DNA of 64,000 bases, taken from Triticum aestivum (Eukaryota > Streptophyta > Magnoliopsida > Poales > Poaceae). The notes under the pieces were generated by a model, which was given only the letters and a program-made list of their open reading frames with translations, ran no database searches and was not told the origin of the DNA. The DNA lies in contig NC_057795.1 of assembly GCF_018294505.1 (NCBI RefSeq), positions 525,579,184 to 525,643,183 of the forward strand. The letters run 5' to 3'. Within the stretch, counting starts at the first letter, position 1. Every line of letters starts with the position of its first letter. A program made the position numbers and the translations under genes. Positions 33,201 to 45,228 of this stretch are shown here, piece after piece.

Positions 33201-36200
33201 GTCCGCAAGGACGCCAAGCCTATCCGTCAACCCCTCCGTCGGTTTTCCGAAGAGACGAGAAGAACCATTGGTGAAGAGGTCGCCAAGCTTTTGGCGGCCG
33301 GCTTCGTAATGGAAGTGTTTCACCCCGAGTGGCTGGCCAACCCAGTCCTAGTCCTGAAGAAGAACAAGACCTGGCGCATGTGTATCGACTACACCAGCCT
33401 CAACAAGGCCTGTCCCAAGGATCCGTTCGCTGTCCCGCGGATCGACCAAGTCATCGACTCGACCGCCGGGTGCGAGCTCCTGTCCTTCCTGGATGCTTAC
33501 TCCGGGTACCACCAGATCAAGCTGGACCCGACCGATGCCCTGAAGACGTCCTTCATCACGCCCTTTGGGGCGTATTGCTACATTACCATGTCGTTCGGCT
33601 TGAAGAACGCCGGCGCCACCTTCCAACACTGCATGCAGAAATGCCTGCTACCGCAACTCGGCCGCAACATCCACGTGTACGTAGAGGATATCATGGTGAA
33701 GACCAAGCAGCACCTCATGCTCCTCGACGATTTGAAGGAAACATTCGCCAACCTCCGCGAATACAAGGTCAAGCTCAACTCGGAAAAGTGCATCTTCGGT
33801 GTCACAGCCGGAAAGCTGCTCGGCTTCCTCGTCTTGAAACGCGGCATTGAGGCGAACCCGGAGAAGATCAAGGCCATTGAGCGCATGCGCAAGCCAGCTC
33901 GGCTGCGCGATGTCCAGAAGTTCACCGGATGCTTGGCCTCGGTCAGCCGGTTTCTAAGCCGGCTAGGCGAGAGGGCGCTACCCCTGTACCAGTTGATGAA
34001 GAAGACAAGCCCGTTCGGGTGGAACGGCAAGGCGGACGAAGCCTTCCAAGACCTCAAGTGCATGCTCTCCACCGCACCAGTCCTGGCCGCGCCGACCGAC
34101 AAGGAGCCGTTGTTTCTCTACATAGCGGCGACCTCGCGGGCGGTTAGCACGGTGCTGGTGGTCGAGCGACCAGAGAAGGGCAAGATCCAGGCCGTCCAGC
34201 GCCCGGTCTACTACCTGAGCGAGGTGCTCTCCACCTCCAAGCAGAACTACCCACACTACCAGAAGATATGTTACGGCGTGTACCTCATCGCCAAGAAGCT
34301 GAAGCAGTACTTTCAAGAGCACGTCGTCACCATTGTCAGCACGGCGCCTATCGGAGAAATCATCGGGTGCCGGGATGCCTCTGGCCCCGTCGCCAAATGG
34401 GCGATCTAGCTAGCCGGCCACACCATCCTCTACGAGCCCCGCACCACGATCAAGTCTCAGGTCCTGGCCGATTTCCTCGTTGACTGGACCGAGACCCAGT
34501 ACTTGCTGCCGCCTCCCGACTCGCATTGGCGCATGCACTTTGACGGGTCAAAGATGCGACTCGGCTTAGGGGCTGGTATCATACTGTCATCTCCAAAGGG
34601 CGACCGGCTCTGCTACGCGCTCCAGATCCACTTTGCCGCCTCCAACAACTTCGCCGAATATGAAGCCCTTGTGCTACGGCGACTCGGACCTGGTGGTGCA
34701 GCAGTGCTCCGGCGAGTGGGACGCCCGCGACTCCAACATGGCAAGCTACCGCTTCCTCGTTCAGAAGCTGTCCGGATCCTTCGAGGGCTGCGAGTTCCTC
34801 CACGTCCCGCGCGCGGAGAACGAGGCAGCCGACACGCTCGCCAAGATCGCCTCGTCATGTCAAGCCATCCCATCTGGCGTCTCCCTCGAGCACCTGCGCA
34901 AGCCGTCCATCAAGCCATCGCCGGACTCCGAGTCCATCCACGTTCCAGAAGACCCGGCCGCACCGCAAGCCGGCCCGGGGGCTGCAGAACCCTGCCCGGG
35001 GGCTGCTCAGCTCAACCCGGCCACCATCACCCCAGACCCGGCCATCGCCGTCCCCAACCCGGGGGCTGCTCAACCCGGCCCAGGGGCTGCTGACTCGGAA
35101 CCCACCCTGGTGGCCGTCTTCACCGTGGTCGCGGCCCCATCTTGGGCCCTGCCGATATCAGAATTTCTAGAGAACGGGGTTCTCCCCATGGACGAGACCG
35201 AAGCTCGGCAAGTTCAGCGCCGTGCGTCCGCCTACAGCATCATCAACAATGAGCTCGTCAAGCGCAGCTCTACCGGCATGTTCCAGCGCTGCGTCAAGCA
35301 GGATCGCGGCATCGACATCCTCCTCTACATTCACTAGGGCGAGTGCGGACACCACGCCGCATCACGATCCCTGGTGCCCAAGGCATTCCGCCATGCCTTC
35401 TGCTGGCCAACGGCCCTCAAAGACGCCGAGTCACTCGTCCTCAAGTGCGAGGGGTGCCAATGCTTCAGCAAACGTAGCCACCAGCCGGCGTCAGCACTCC
35501 GCACCATACCGATCGCTTGGCCCTTTGCGGTCTGGGGACTCGACATGGTAGGACCCTTCAAAACCGCTCGAGGCGGCATGACGCACTTGCTGATGGCAGT
35601 GGACAAATTCACCAAGTGGATCAAGGCAAGACCAATCAAGAAACTGGACGGTCAACAGCCGTCCGGTTCATCAAGGACATAGCGGTGCGCTACAGCATGC
35701 CGAACAACATCATCACCGACAACGGCACCAACTTCGCCATGGGCGCGCTCGAGCAATACTACTCCGTCTCCGGCATCTGCCTCGACCTAGCATCCGTGGC
35801 ACATCCATAGTACAACTGGAAGGTTGAGCGGGCCAACGGACTCATCCTGTCCGGCATCAAGCCGCGACTCGTCGAGCCACTCATCCGCTCACCCGGCAGT
35901 TGGCCTGACGAGTTGCCAGCAGTTCTCTGGAGTCTACGCACCACACCAAACCAGTCGACCGGGGTCACCCCGTTCTTCCTTGTTTATGAAGCCGAAGCCG
36001 TCATCCCGACCGACGTCGAGTTCGACTCGCCACGCGTCACGATGTACACCGAAGCCGAAGCCAGAGAGGCACGCGAAGATGGCGTCGACCTGCTCGAAGA
36101 AGCGCGCCTTCTGGCACTTAGCCGTTCAGCTATCTACCAGCAAGGCCTGAGGCGTTACCGCAGCAAGAAGATCAAGCCTCTCGCATTCCGTGAAGGCGAC

Positions 36201-36410
36201 CTCGTCCTCCGACTCGTCCAAGACCAAGCAGGACAACACAAGCTATCCTCTCCATGGGAGGGCCCATTCATCGTGAGCAGGGCTTTGCGTGACCGCAACA
36301 CCTACTACCTCATCAACGCGCGCAAGTCGAAGAAGCGCAAGAAGGACAACACCGACGAAGAAACGACCCGGCCGTGGAACGCGGAACTCCTCCGCCCGTT
36401 TTACAGTTAG
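30275..36410 (+). pseudogene. Gag-Pol polyprotein of the second Tat element
   Basis: Gag: an N-terminal helical part (30275-31190), a frameshift, then the gag core (31300-31829: DTPKYNGTVKPEDWL, YLARWTELRN), a basic/proline-rich tail in a third frame and a CKHH...H-type segment. Protease: near 32500 (LIDGGSSINILY). RT runs from 33097; its active site reads YVED (codon GAG at 33684-33686), losing a catalytic aspartate. RNase H keeps MHFDGS but a deletion at about 34675 shifts frame. Integrase has HH...CEGC, GLDMVGPF, TDNGTNF and VERAN. In-frame TAGs lie at 33093, 34407, 35335 and 35808, and frameshifts near 31195, 31830, 32300, 32540 and 35655. Clearly dead; the last 165 codons are clean. Confidence 0.9.
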
Positions 36411-37148
36411 CCGCACGAGTGTATGTATCGTTGCCTTTTGTAAACGCATGAAACTATGGGGTCCCCAAACAAGACTCGGGGGGTGCCTTTTGCCGACCAA
36501 TTTATTGCGTCCCTATCTTTATCACTTTACAACTGAACACGGCCGCCGGCTCGACTAGCTCGACCCGGGGGCTCAAGGGCAGGCCGGCTCGATCGCCACC
36601 CCGCCGCTTTACTTGGTGATTCCTGATAAAGTTAGGATGCCATGGTCCCCCACTTCGCCCTAAAACCGCAGATCCAGCTCTGGCTGTCGGTGGGCAAGCA
36701 CAACGGGCCAAAGCTCCTCTATGATTCATACACTAAGTCAAAGGCCGCCGGGTCAATCAACCCGGCCCGTCGCTCATCAACTAAGTTAGCCGCACGACCG
36801 GCTGCTCACCAACCGGCCAAGCCGGATTGCTGCGAGCCGGCCCAGTGGGTGTTTCGCTTGCGCTCAACGCTTCTAAGGACCCAAGTCCTGCGCGCCCCTC
36901 TCAACGAATCGAACTCCTTGTCACGGGCTGGAGCCTCGGCCGTCTGATTCGCGGGGGGGGGGGAGGTTTGAGAGAGGAAAAGCGTATGAAATCAGTTCGA
37001 AAAAGTGGAAGGCAAAGAGCAAACAAACGCTCACGACATTTACACACAAATATTTAAAGCAAAGGCCCATGGCCCGAGTTCATTACACCCTAAAAAAACC
37101 CAGTGGGTGGGTGGACCTACTACTTAACAGTTTTTTATACAAAGTTTC
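36411..37148. other. Post-pol spacer of the second Tat element
   Basis: Noncoding stretch between the convergent genes, rich in CCGGC-type words, with a G run at about 36952-36963. No terminator or other signal is assigned. Confidence 0.7.
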
Positions 37149-40100
37149 TCAGGCATCCCCAGCACTGCGTCGTGATGTCGACGGCTCTCCCCTGACAGCC
37201 TCCGGGTCCAGCGAGGCACCAGTGTCCTCTTCGGCATCCGCGTCGCCGTAGACACCCGTCTCCTCCGAGCTCCCCTCCGGATCGCGAAGAAGCAAGCCGT
37301 AATCGTCGCCATCCACGACCTCGTCATCTTCCGTCCGTTCCGGATGGAACTCGTCGTGGAAGGCGAACTCGGCAATGTAGCTGGCCCGGGAGGCGATCCG
37401 GAAGGCTTGCTCCTGCAGCAACTACTCCAAACTAGCGCGCTGGCCCATGAGCGTGTCTAGCTGAAGATCTGGATGCCAAGACAACGCGATCCGGAGCGCC
37501 ATCTCAGCACCGGCCCGGGCGGCAGAAATGCGCCATTCGCCAAGGCGGTCCGGGCCCATCTCCCACCAGCACGCCAGGCGCGAGAAGCTGCGCGGATGGA
37601 CGGAGTCCGGCCATAGGGCCGCGTTCATCACGGTGCCGGCCCGGGACAGCTGCTCCATCTGCGTCCCTAGGACCCGCAGGCGGGCCTCAGCAGTGGCGAT
37701 GATCTCCGGGAAGGTGCAGGCCGTCAGCGGATCCGTCCTAGACCCGGCAACGCCGGTCGTGTCGCGCTGATAACGGACGGCTTCCTCCGCCAGCCGCTGC
37801 GTCTCCGGGAAGGCCCCTGTCGCAAAAGAAGAAGAAAGATGGAAGAACAACAAGGAAGAAAGGACCAGGTCCCGACCCGGCAAACTACAAGAAGCAGCAC
37901 TTACTGGAGAAGGATTCTTCCAGGTGTTGCGCCTCGAGCAACGTACCACGCCGCTCCCGCTCCATGACGCGGTCGTGCTCCCCGAGTGCCTTCTCCAGGT
38001 TGGCCGCCTTAGCAAGGGCCGCCTTCAGTTCGGCGTCCTTGTCTTCGGCCGCCTTCTCGGCCGCCTCGCGGCAGCGCGCCTCGCCCTGGCGGGCCTCCTC
38101 AGCCGCGGTGGCCTGCTCCCGCAGGCGATCCACCTCGGCCTGGAGCCGTCCCTTGTCGTCGGCCAGCTGGCCGCGCTGCTGGTCCACCTCGACCAGGGTC
38201 TGCTGCATCTCCACCACCTTGGCGGCCTCCGCCTTAAGGAGCTCCACCTCGGTCTAGAGGCGGCTCTTGTGACCCGCCAGCTGCTCATGCAGCCGGTTGG
38301 CCTCGTCAAGAGACCGTCGGGCCGCGGCAGCCTCCGCCCTTGCCTGTGCCATCTCAACGCCAAGACGGCCGGTATCGGCAACAAGCCGGTCGTAATGATG
38401 ACTAGCCCGGAGCAGCCGGGTCCGCCAAGACAACATCTCGGCTGCAAAGAAGAAGAATTCAGCAAAAGAAAAAAAAGACAAGACTTAAGATTTGGCCCAA
38501 TTGTTATAGAGTTGGCCTGAATCTCGGGGGCCACACCCAGTGGGTGCGCTAGTGTGCCCCCACTAGAAAAGAGCACAAGAGTACCTGTGGCAACGCGAAG
38601 CTCCTCCTCCTTGGCAGCGAGTTGCTCCTTGAGCTCCCGATGCTTGCCCAGGAGCTGGTTGAAGGCGGCAACCCGGAAGGCATCAAGATGTTGAAAAAAG
38701 ACAGAAGTCAGAACAGGGCCAACGCTCTTAAGATTCGACCCAACTACTACGTAGTTGGCCCAAATCTCAGGGGCTACACCCAGTGGGTGCACTGGCGCGC
38801 CCCCACAAAGAAGAAATTACAAGGAAACAAAAGAAAGAAGGCTTACCAAAACGGCGCGCTCCAGGTCGCCCGTCCGCTCCACCTCGGCCTGGGCACATGC
38901 CTCAAGCCGCTTCGTCCGGCCTTGCAGGCGGCGGCTGACAGCGTCCAGCGCTGCCTCCTCCTGGGTTTGAGGCCCGACGACGGCCGCGCCCCCGCGTGGC
39001 ACGGCAGCTCGGCGCCCTCCCTGCCGGGGCATCAGGCCGTGCCCCTCGCTGGCCGCTTGCAACGCGGCCATTACCTCCTTTGACGCACCTACCAGCGTCG
39101 TCAGCAACCCGGACGCCGGGACGCCCTGCGTCACCACCTCAGGCACCGCCGCCCGCGGTGCCTCCTCCATAGCCGGCAGTGCTTCCAGCACCACCGCACG
39201 CAGCGCCTCCTCTGAGTCGATGCCGCCTCCGCCACCACCGCCCCCCGCGCGCTCGACCATGTCGGCTCGCGGTGGGGTATCGCCCCCCACCTTCACGACC
39301 TCCTGGTCAAGGACCACCACCTCAGCCCGGCCTCCACGGCCGCGCTCCCTCACTAACGACGGCTCAAAGACCGTCACCGCCACCACCGTGCCCTCCGGCA
39401 TCTCGCGCCAGGCCGGCTCTGCGCTGGCTCGCGCTCACGCCGCCACCGCGTTGGTCCAAGCATGGACCGACGCCGCCTCCCGCTCCGCCTCGGCCCGGTT
39501 CCTGTCCCGCCAGGCCAAGGCTTCGGCATTGTTCGGGTCCAGGCCGAGGTCCGAGTCGCCCCGTCCCTCCTACTAGGCCAAGCCGGCAAGGTCGGACCGG
39601 CTCCTGCGGAATGCGGCCCCCTCGACCGTCGCGGCCTCCGCCGCCGCCCTCGCCGGCACGATTGGCGATTTGAAGAAGAAGGCAGAATAAGCAAACAAGA
39701 GACAAGACTGGCTCGAGAAATCCAGACGCAAGGAGGAGATAAAGCTTACCCCATCAAGACCGGGCCCGGGGTCGGCTTCCCGTGCTTCTTCTTGGCCGGC
39801 CTCCCAGGCTCGGCCAGGTCCGCCGTGCGCTTCGGGGCCCGGGGTCGCGGGCGATGCTGTCTTTCCCATGTGGGCGGCTCGGCGCCGCCCCATGTGAGGA
39901 CCCGGCTCAGCCCGCCTCACCGCCTCCCTCGCCCAACGCCGCTACACCAACAACATGTGTCAGCATCGCCAGTGCCGCGACATGATCAACAACTCAAGAC
40001 AAGTGAAGAAGAAAAGATTCAAAACTTACCCGCGCAACGCCCAGCGCCGACGTCGGCTCGGCCACCTCCTCGCCGCCATGAGCCCCGGGCTCCTTTGGTG

Positions 40101-41100
40101 CCACCGGCGCCACCTGCGACGGAGCCCGGGCGTAAGGATGCCGGCTCACGTCCATAAGTAACTCCCGTGTCGCTACGGGACGAATAAGAAGATGCACGGC
40201 GGCAAAATAAGAAGACCAGACGCTCACCTGCGGCGCCGGGTTCGACTCGCTGTACGGCGCCTTGCCGAATCAATAGTCCTCCCCAAGATTGGCCTTGGAG
40301 ATCTAGTTCACGCCGTGCGCGACCTGCACCGCAGACAGCCGCGTCGACCCCATCCGGTTGGCGTCCTGAAGCCCGATCATTTCGCCAATGAGGCAGGAGC
40401 GCCTCTGAAGCGGAAGGAACCAGCGGGTGATGAACGCGGCAAGGAGGTCGGTGCCGGAGAGCCCCTCCTGCATCCTGATCACCGTCACCCACTCACAGAG
40501 ATTGACGATTTCCTGCGACGGGCGCTGGAGCGAGTAGCCCTAGTTCATTTTCGCCCACGACGGCGCGACGGCGAAGGGAGGAAGATTAATGTAGTCCGCA
40601 CCATGGTTGCGGACGTAGAAGAAGGAGTTCTACCACTTCTTGGCAGAATCCTCGAGCGGGATCTTGGGGAAGTCCGCCCCCGACCGCTTCGAGATGACGG
40701 CGGCGGCGCAGTTGGCGAACTCCCTGGCCGACGGGCCCTGCTACTTCAAGGAGAAGAAGCGCGCCCAGAGGTCGATCATCGGCTCGACCCCTAGGTACCC
40801 CTCACACAGGGTCATGAAGCCAGAGAGCTGGACGATGGCGCCGGCACCAAGATGGTGCGGTTGGAGCCCGAAGAACTCCAAGAACACGCAGAAGAAGGTG
40901 CTCGCCGGCAGCCCGAAACCACGCTCGAAATGCGTGAGGAAGACGGCGTGCTCCTGCCCCTCGGGCCGGGGCCTCTGCTCGCCGCGCAGCAGACGTACAC
41001 CAACGTCCGTCTCCCGCGGCAGGCGCCGCGAAGACCGAAGATAGGTGATGTCGTCGGTGGTGACGGTCGAGCCCATCCAGGAGCCCGATGGTAGCGACAT
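37149..41100 (-). pseudogene. Antisense extra gene of the second Tat element
   Basis: Starts MSLPSGSWMGSTVTTDD at 41100. The first segment (FGLPASTFFCVFLEFFGLQ, GFMTLCEGYLGVEP) is the counterpart of the domain in the Fatima-like elements. TAG codons interrupt it near 40741 and 40623. Later exon-like pieces: 40492-40303, 40200-40019, 39920-39573, a Gly/Ala-rich piece 39401-38830, coiled-coils at 38450-38254 and 38247-37905 (LEKALGEHDRVMERERR, donor GTAAGT), then 37817-37149 (acidic C-terminus, EETGVYGDADAEEDTG) after an ACAG acceptor. A conserved membrane-free, coiled-coil-rich protein is suggested. Function unknown; several stops make it a pseudogene. Confidence 0.7.
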
Positions 41101-41705
41101 CACCGGAAGAGAAAGAGAGAAGATGGACGACGGAGAGATCTCTGCTCGGGGCCGCGGGTGCAGCTGTGCGTCGGTGGCAAAGAGCAGAGCAGGAGCAGGG
41201 GGACAGGAGGGCGCGAGCGAGAATAATGTACGCCGCCCCCTTGCCCCCCTCAACTTATAACCCCCAGTTCAAACGTGGGGGAGTGGGATCGTCTACACAC
41301 GCCCGTTCCACTGCCCCGCAATAAGTGCGCACGTACACGCGGACTAACTGCTCGGGGAAGTGCAACCGGCCCCCAGACGCCACAATAAATCCGCGTGCAT
41401 GGGCCAAGGGCACGCGGCGGCGGGCCCCGGCCCGTCGCCCGGTCCCGTCACGCGCGTGGCCTGTCAGGCCCCTCCGACTTCCGGGTGCCACGTGGCGCCT
41501 ACACGAAGCCCGAGGGATCGCCTCAAGATTCGACAGACTTCTCGGTTCCCGCCACGGCCGGGATGCCGCGATCCGGTTTCTGAGAAAACTGGCACACAGT
41601 GGGTGTTGCCGGACCCGGCGCTCGCAGATTCTGCCTTGGTCAAGGGGGAAACTGCGAAGGCCCACTCATCCAAAGACGGCGGACCTTCATAGCTACGGGG
41701 ACTAC
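41101..41705. other. Region between the antisense gene and the 3' LTR
   Basis: Noncoding, GC-rich; would hold the promoter of the antisense gene on the minus strand and the polypurine tract on the plus strand. CTTATAACC near 41254-41262 could be a TATA-like site on the minus strand, which is weak evidence. A short run GGGGACTACTG precedes the LTR. Confidence 0.45.
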
Positions 41706-42739
41706 TGTTGGGGGGATGAAGCCCGGGCAGGCAACGGAACCCGGATCCTTTTCAAAAACAGCGGGGCCCGCATCGCCACGTGAACCGGCACGCGCCTGGC
41801 CAGGTCGCTTGACCCAGCAAGGCCCGCAACCTGGCCAAGCCCCTCGACTCGGCAAGGTACGTCGACCCGGCCGCAGCAGCTGGCGCAAGGCAACTCAACC
41901 CGGCGCAACCATGGCTTCCCTAGCAAGCCAATCCACCCGTGGCATCCACGGCAACCCAGCCACGGGTCAGCTCCCGTCCCATCTACGCCATACGATGGGA
42001 CGAGACCTCAACCACTGATGACCAAGACAACAATGTTCTCGCCCATGCCTATGGTCAGCTGGAGTGTGGCAACAGTACCCCTTACCTACCCGCTGACCAG
42101 GGCTGGTGTGGCAACAGTGCTCCCGCCCTCACCGCTGACGACATCAAGCGGCAGCCTGACGGAGAGCACTGTACACGACTCAACTCGGCCACACCCTGAC
42201 GATCGACAGGATGGCGCACAGTCCCCCTAGGCACACAGGGCCCGCACCTAGGGGAACCCGGTGAACCACAAGCCCACAAGCGGGACCCAGCCTGGTACCC
42301 CGGACACCAACAATACGGACCCACCGACTCGGCATATTACCATTGTAACCCTAGGTGGGTTGATCTATAAAACCCCCCAGGAGCCCACGCCTACAGGGGC
42401 AGGCCATGCGATACGAGAGAGATACGAGACATATGTAAGAGAAACACAGGCAAGCATAGGACTAGCCACCCAACAGCGACACCGGGGAGAAGGAGCAGCC
42501 CAAGCCTTGGCCAACTTCCTTCCTCCTCCATACAGCTCCAGGAACGACATTGTACTATCAATCATCCAACTAAACTCGGCAGGACTAGGGGTGTTATCTC
42601 TCTGGAGAGCACCGAACCTGGGTATGTCCGGCGTCCCACGCCCACGCATATCAACCTCACCTCTGGAGCCCACCAGCGCCCTCGAGCCTCCTCCTCTCTT
42701 TAGCCATCCCTTGGCATCTGCCGTGTGCCGACCACGACA
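41706..42739 (+). repeat. 3' LTR of the second Tat element
   Basis: 1,034 bp, TGTTGGGGGGATGAAG to CGACA, followed by the target duplication GTCCT. TATA-like TCTATAAAA near 42364. Confidence 0.92.
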
Positions 42740-43032
42740 GTCCTCCTCTCATTCGACGATGAGCACTGCGCTCACGACTTGGTGTGTTGCTGATATGTAT
42801 AATAACTTGGGTTCGCTGACGTTTTGCGCGGCCAGGATTGGGTTGCTTGCTAGAAGAGCCTTTATTTCTTCCAATCCGGTCGTTGCTGCATCCGTCCACT
42901 CGAAGTGTTCGGTGCAACGGAGAAGGCGATACAGCGGCAATGCCTTTTCTCCTAGTCTGGAGATAAAGCGGCTTAAAGCTGTCACACATCTGGATAATTT
43001 TTGGACCTGTTTAAGGTATGTTGGGGGGGGGG
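42740..43032 (-). pseudogene. Host element RT/RNase H connection piece
   Basis: About 95 codons (VTALSRFISRLGEKALPLYRL to SAVLIVE), matching 7700-7930 of the younger copy. It joins 25785 on one side and 59625 on the other once insertions are removed. Confidence 0.85.
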
Positions 43033-44758
43033 TGAAAGGATCGATATAGTTGACTAGAGGGGGGGGGGGGTGAATAGGCAACTAACACTTTTTAATCTTT
43101 TCTTTACCAATTTAAACTTTGCATCAAAGTAGGTTGGCTAGATATGCAACTATGTGAGCAACCTATATGATGCAATAACAACTAGCATACAAGCAAGCAA
43201 GGTAAACAACACAAATAAGCTTGCACAAGTAAAGGCATGAGATAACCAAGAGTGGAGACGGTGGAGACGAGGATGTGTTACCGAAGTTCCTTCCTTTTGA
43301 GGGGAAGTACGTCTCCGTTAGAGCGGTGTGGAGGAAAAATGCTCCCCAAGAAGCCACTAGGGCCATCGTAATCTCCTCACGCCCTCACACAATGCGAGAT
43401 GTTGTGATTCCACTATTGATGCCCTTGAAGGCGGCGACCGAACCTTTACAAACAAGGTTGGGGCAATCTCCACAACTTAATTGGAGGCTCCCAACGACAC
43501 CACGAAGCTTCACCACAATGGACTTTGGCTCCGAGGTGACCTCAACCATCTAGGGTTCTCAAACACCCAAGAGTAACAAGATCCCCTAGGGATTAGTGGG
43601 GGGACTCGAATATCTCTTGGTGGAAGTGTAGATCGAGGCATTGTCACCCAATCCCGAGCAAATCAACAAGTTTGATTGGCTAGGGAGAGAGATCGGCCGA
43701 AAATGGAGCTTGGAGCAACAATGGAGCTTCGGGTTGGAAGAGGTGAGTCTTCTTGGAGAAGAAGACCCCCTTATATAGTGGGGGGACAATTCCAACCGTT
43801 ACCCACCACTCAGCCCGCGACCCGCGGAACTACCGCACCACAGGAGCAGTACTACCGCACGGGCCTGCGGTACTACCGCGGCGGACCGCGGTACTACCGT
43901 GGGCGCGGCAGAGCCCGGACCTGGATAAAAGAGCACGGACAGGGCGCGGTAGATCCGCAGGCACGGTATTACCGCGGCCCCATGCAGTACTACCGCAGGT
44001 CAGCCACAGGCCAGGCCCGGTAGGCACAGATGTAAAAAATTACATCTGTGACTACCTCCGCTGAGAAATTGTCGAGCGAAAATCCGACATGGAACTACCG
44101 CGACCAGGGGTGCGGTACTACCGTGAAGGGTGCAAATGTAAACAATTACATCCGCCCCTACCTTTGCTCCTGCTGCTGTACCTGGCCAAGCGCCACGGTA
44201 CTACCGCGCTGCAGCACGGTACTACCGCTAGAGCGTGGATGTAAAAAATTACATCCATGCCTACTACCGCTTGAGCAGCGGCGCCAGTCCAGAACTCACG
44301 GTACTACCGCTTATGAGGAGCGGTACTACCGTGGGAGCCCATGGTACTACCATGCCGGAGCCTGGTACTACCGCTGGCTCCTGCGGTAGTACCGCTCTGA
44401 GGAGCAGTACTACCGCTAGCCTGAGAAGAGCAACATGGAGACCTTCATTTTGCAGAGACAAGGTGAGACGGAGGAACACTCCAAAGAGCTAGAGGAAAGG
44501 CGGTGCAAAAGGGGACGTGTACGTGAGATTCCACCCAAACCATTCCAAAGCGGACCCCCTCTTAATAGTACGGCTTTCCTACGACTCAACTCCACCGAAC
44601 CGATCCGTAGAGAAACGCTGTCTTCAATAATCTTCGAGGGGCATCAAATCATGTTGTGTTTAGTCGTGATATATCTGAAAAGCTCAATACACACGATTAG
44701 TTCACAAAGGCATTGTCATCAATCACCAAAACTACTGAGGGACAAGAATGCCCTTACA
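43033..44758 (-). repeat. 3' LTR of the Copia element
   Basis: 1,726 bp. Noncoding. TATATA on the minus strand near 43771. From about 43830 to 44420 it holds many GGTACTACCGC words and three GATGTAAAAAATTACATC-type hairpins. Confidence 0.92.
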
Positions 44759-44772
44759 ATCTCCCCCTTTTT
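44759..44772 (-). other. Polypurine tract
   Basis: On the minus strand AAAAAGGGGGAGAT immediately precedes the 3' LTR, a textbook plus-strand primer for a Copia element. Its position confirms the orientation. Confidence 0.85.
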
Positions 44773-45228
44773 GGTGGATTGATGACAATACGGGATTTGC
44801 ACAAAGGGAATGAATATAGCACAAGCAAACCCCCAGATCTCTAAAATATAGACGAGCCCCCCCTAGATTTGTGCTAGAGAGTAAAGTGCTTTGGACCGCA
44901 CGACACGAATATTAGGATCACCACTCCCCCTATATTTTAGAAACAAAGCATATCTTGCAATGGTAAGGCTAACACTAAACAAGATAGTAGATATGAGAAC
45001 AACATAAATAGCACGATTTAGCATAAGCTCAATAAGGTAATAAGGTACGATAGAGTGCATATGTCTTACACCATATGATAAACTTAGTCTCACGAGCACA
45101 ACCAAACCAAAGCAACCAAGTTCAACGATGGAAAGCAAAGCAAACGACGAAACACAGGACACACGACAAGCAAATCCTACACTCTCTCCCCCTTTGGCAT
45201 CCAGACACCAAAAGGGCAGAGAGGGCAC
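44773..45228. other. Noncoding tail between third frame and polypurine tract
   Basis: AT-rich, no coding potential beyond shadows. Nothing distinctive apart from CCCCC-rich strings. Confidence 0.6.

Larger units (their letters stand above)
25786..42739 (+). mobile_element. Second Tat-lineage Gypsy element
   Basis: Bounded by LTRs of about 1,034 bp (3' copy at 41706-42739; 5' copy at 25786-30231, split by an orphan LTR). The target duplication is perfect: GTCCT at 25781-25785 and 42740-42744. Gag-pol lies on the plus strand (30275-36410) with an antisense gene (41100-37149) before the 3' LTR. The first 300 bp of the LTRs differ at about 24 sites (8%), so it is the oldest dated insertion here. 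Family name not recognised. Confidence 0.92.

Noticed and set aside
38622..39673. Plus-strand frames opposite the antisense gene of the second Tat element
   Set aside because: Mirror images of the real minus-strand coiled-coil gene; proline/alanine/serine-rich with no domain.
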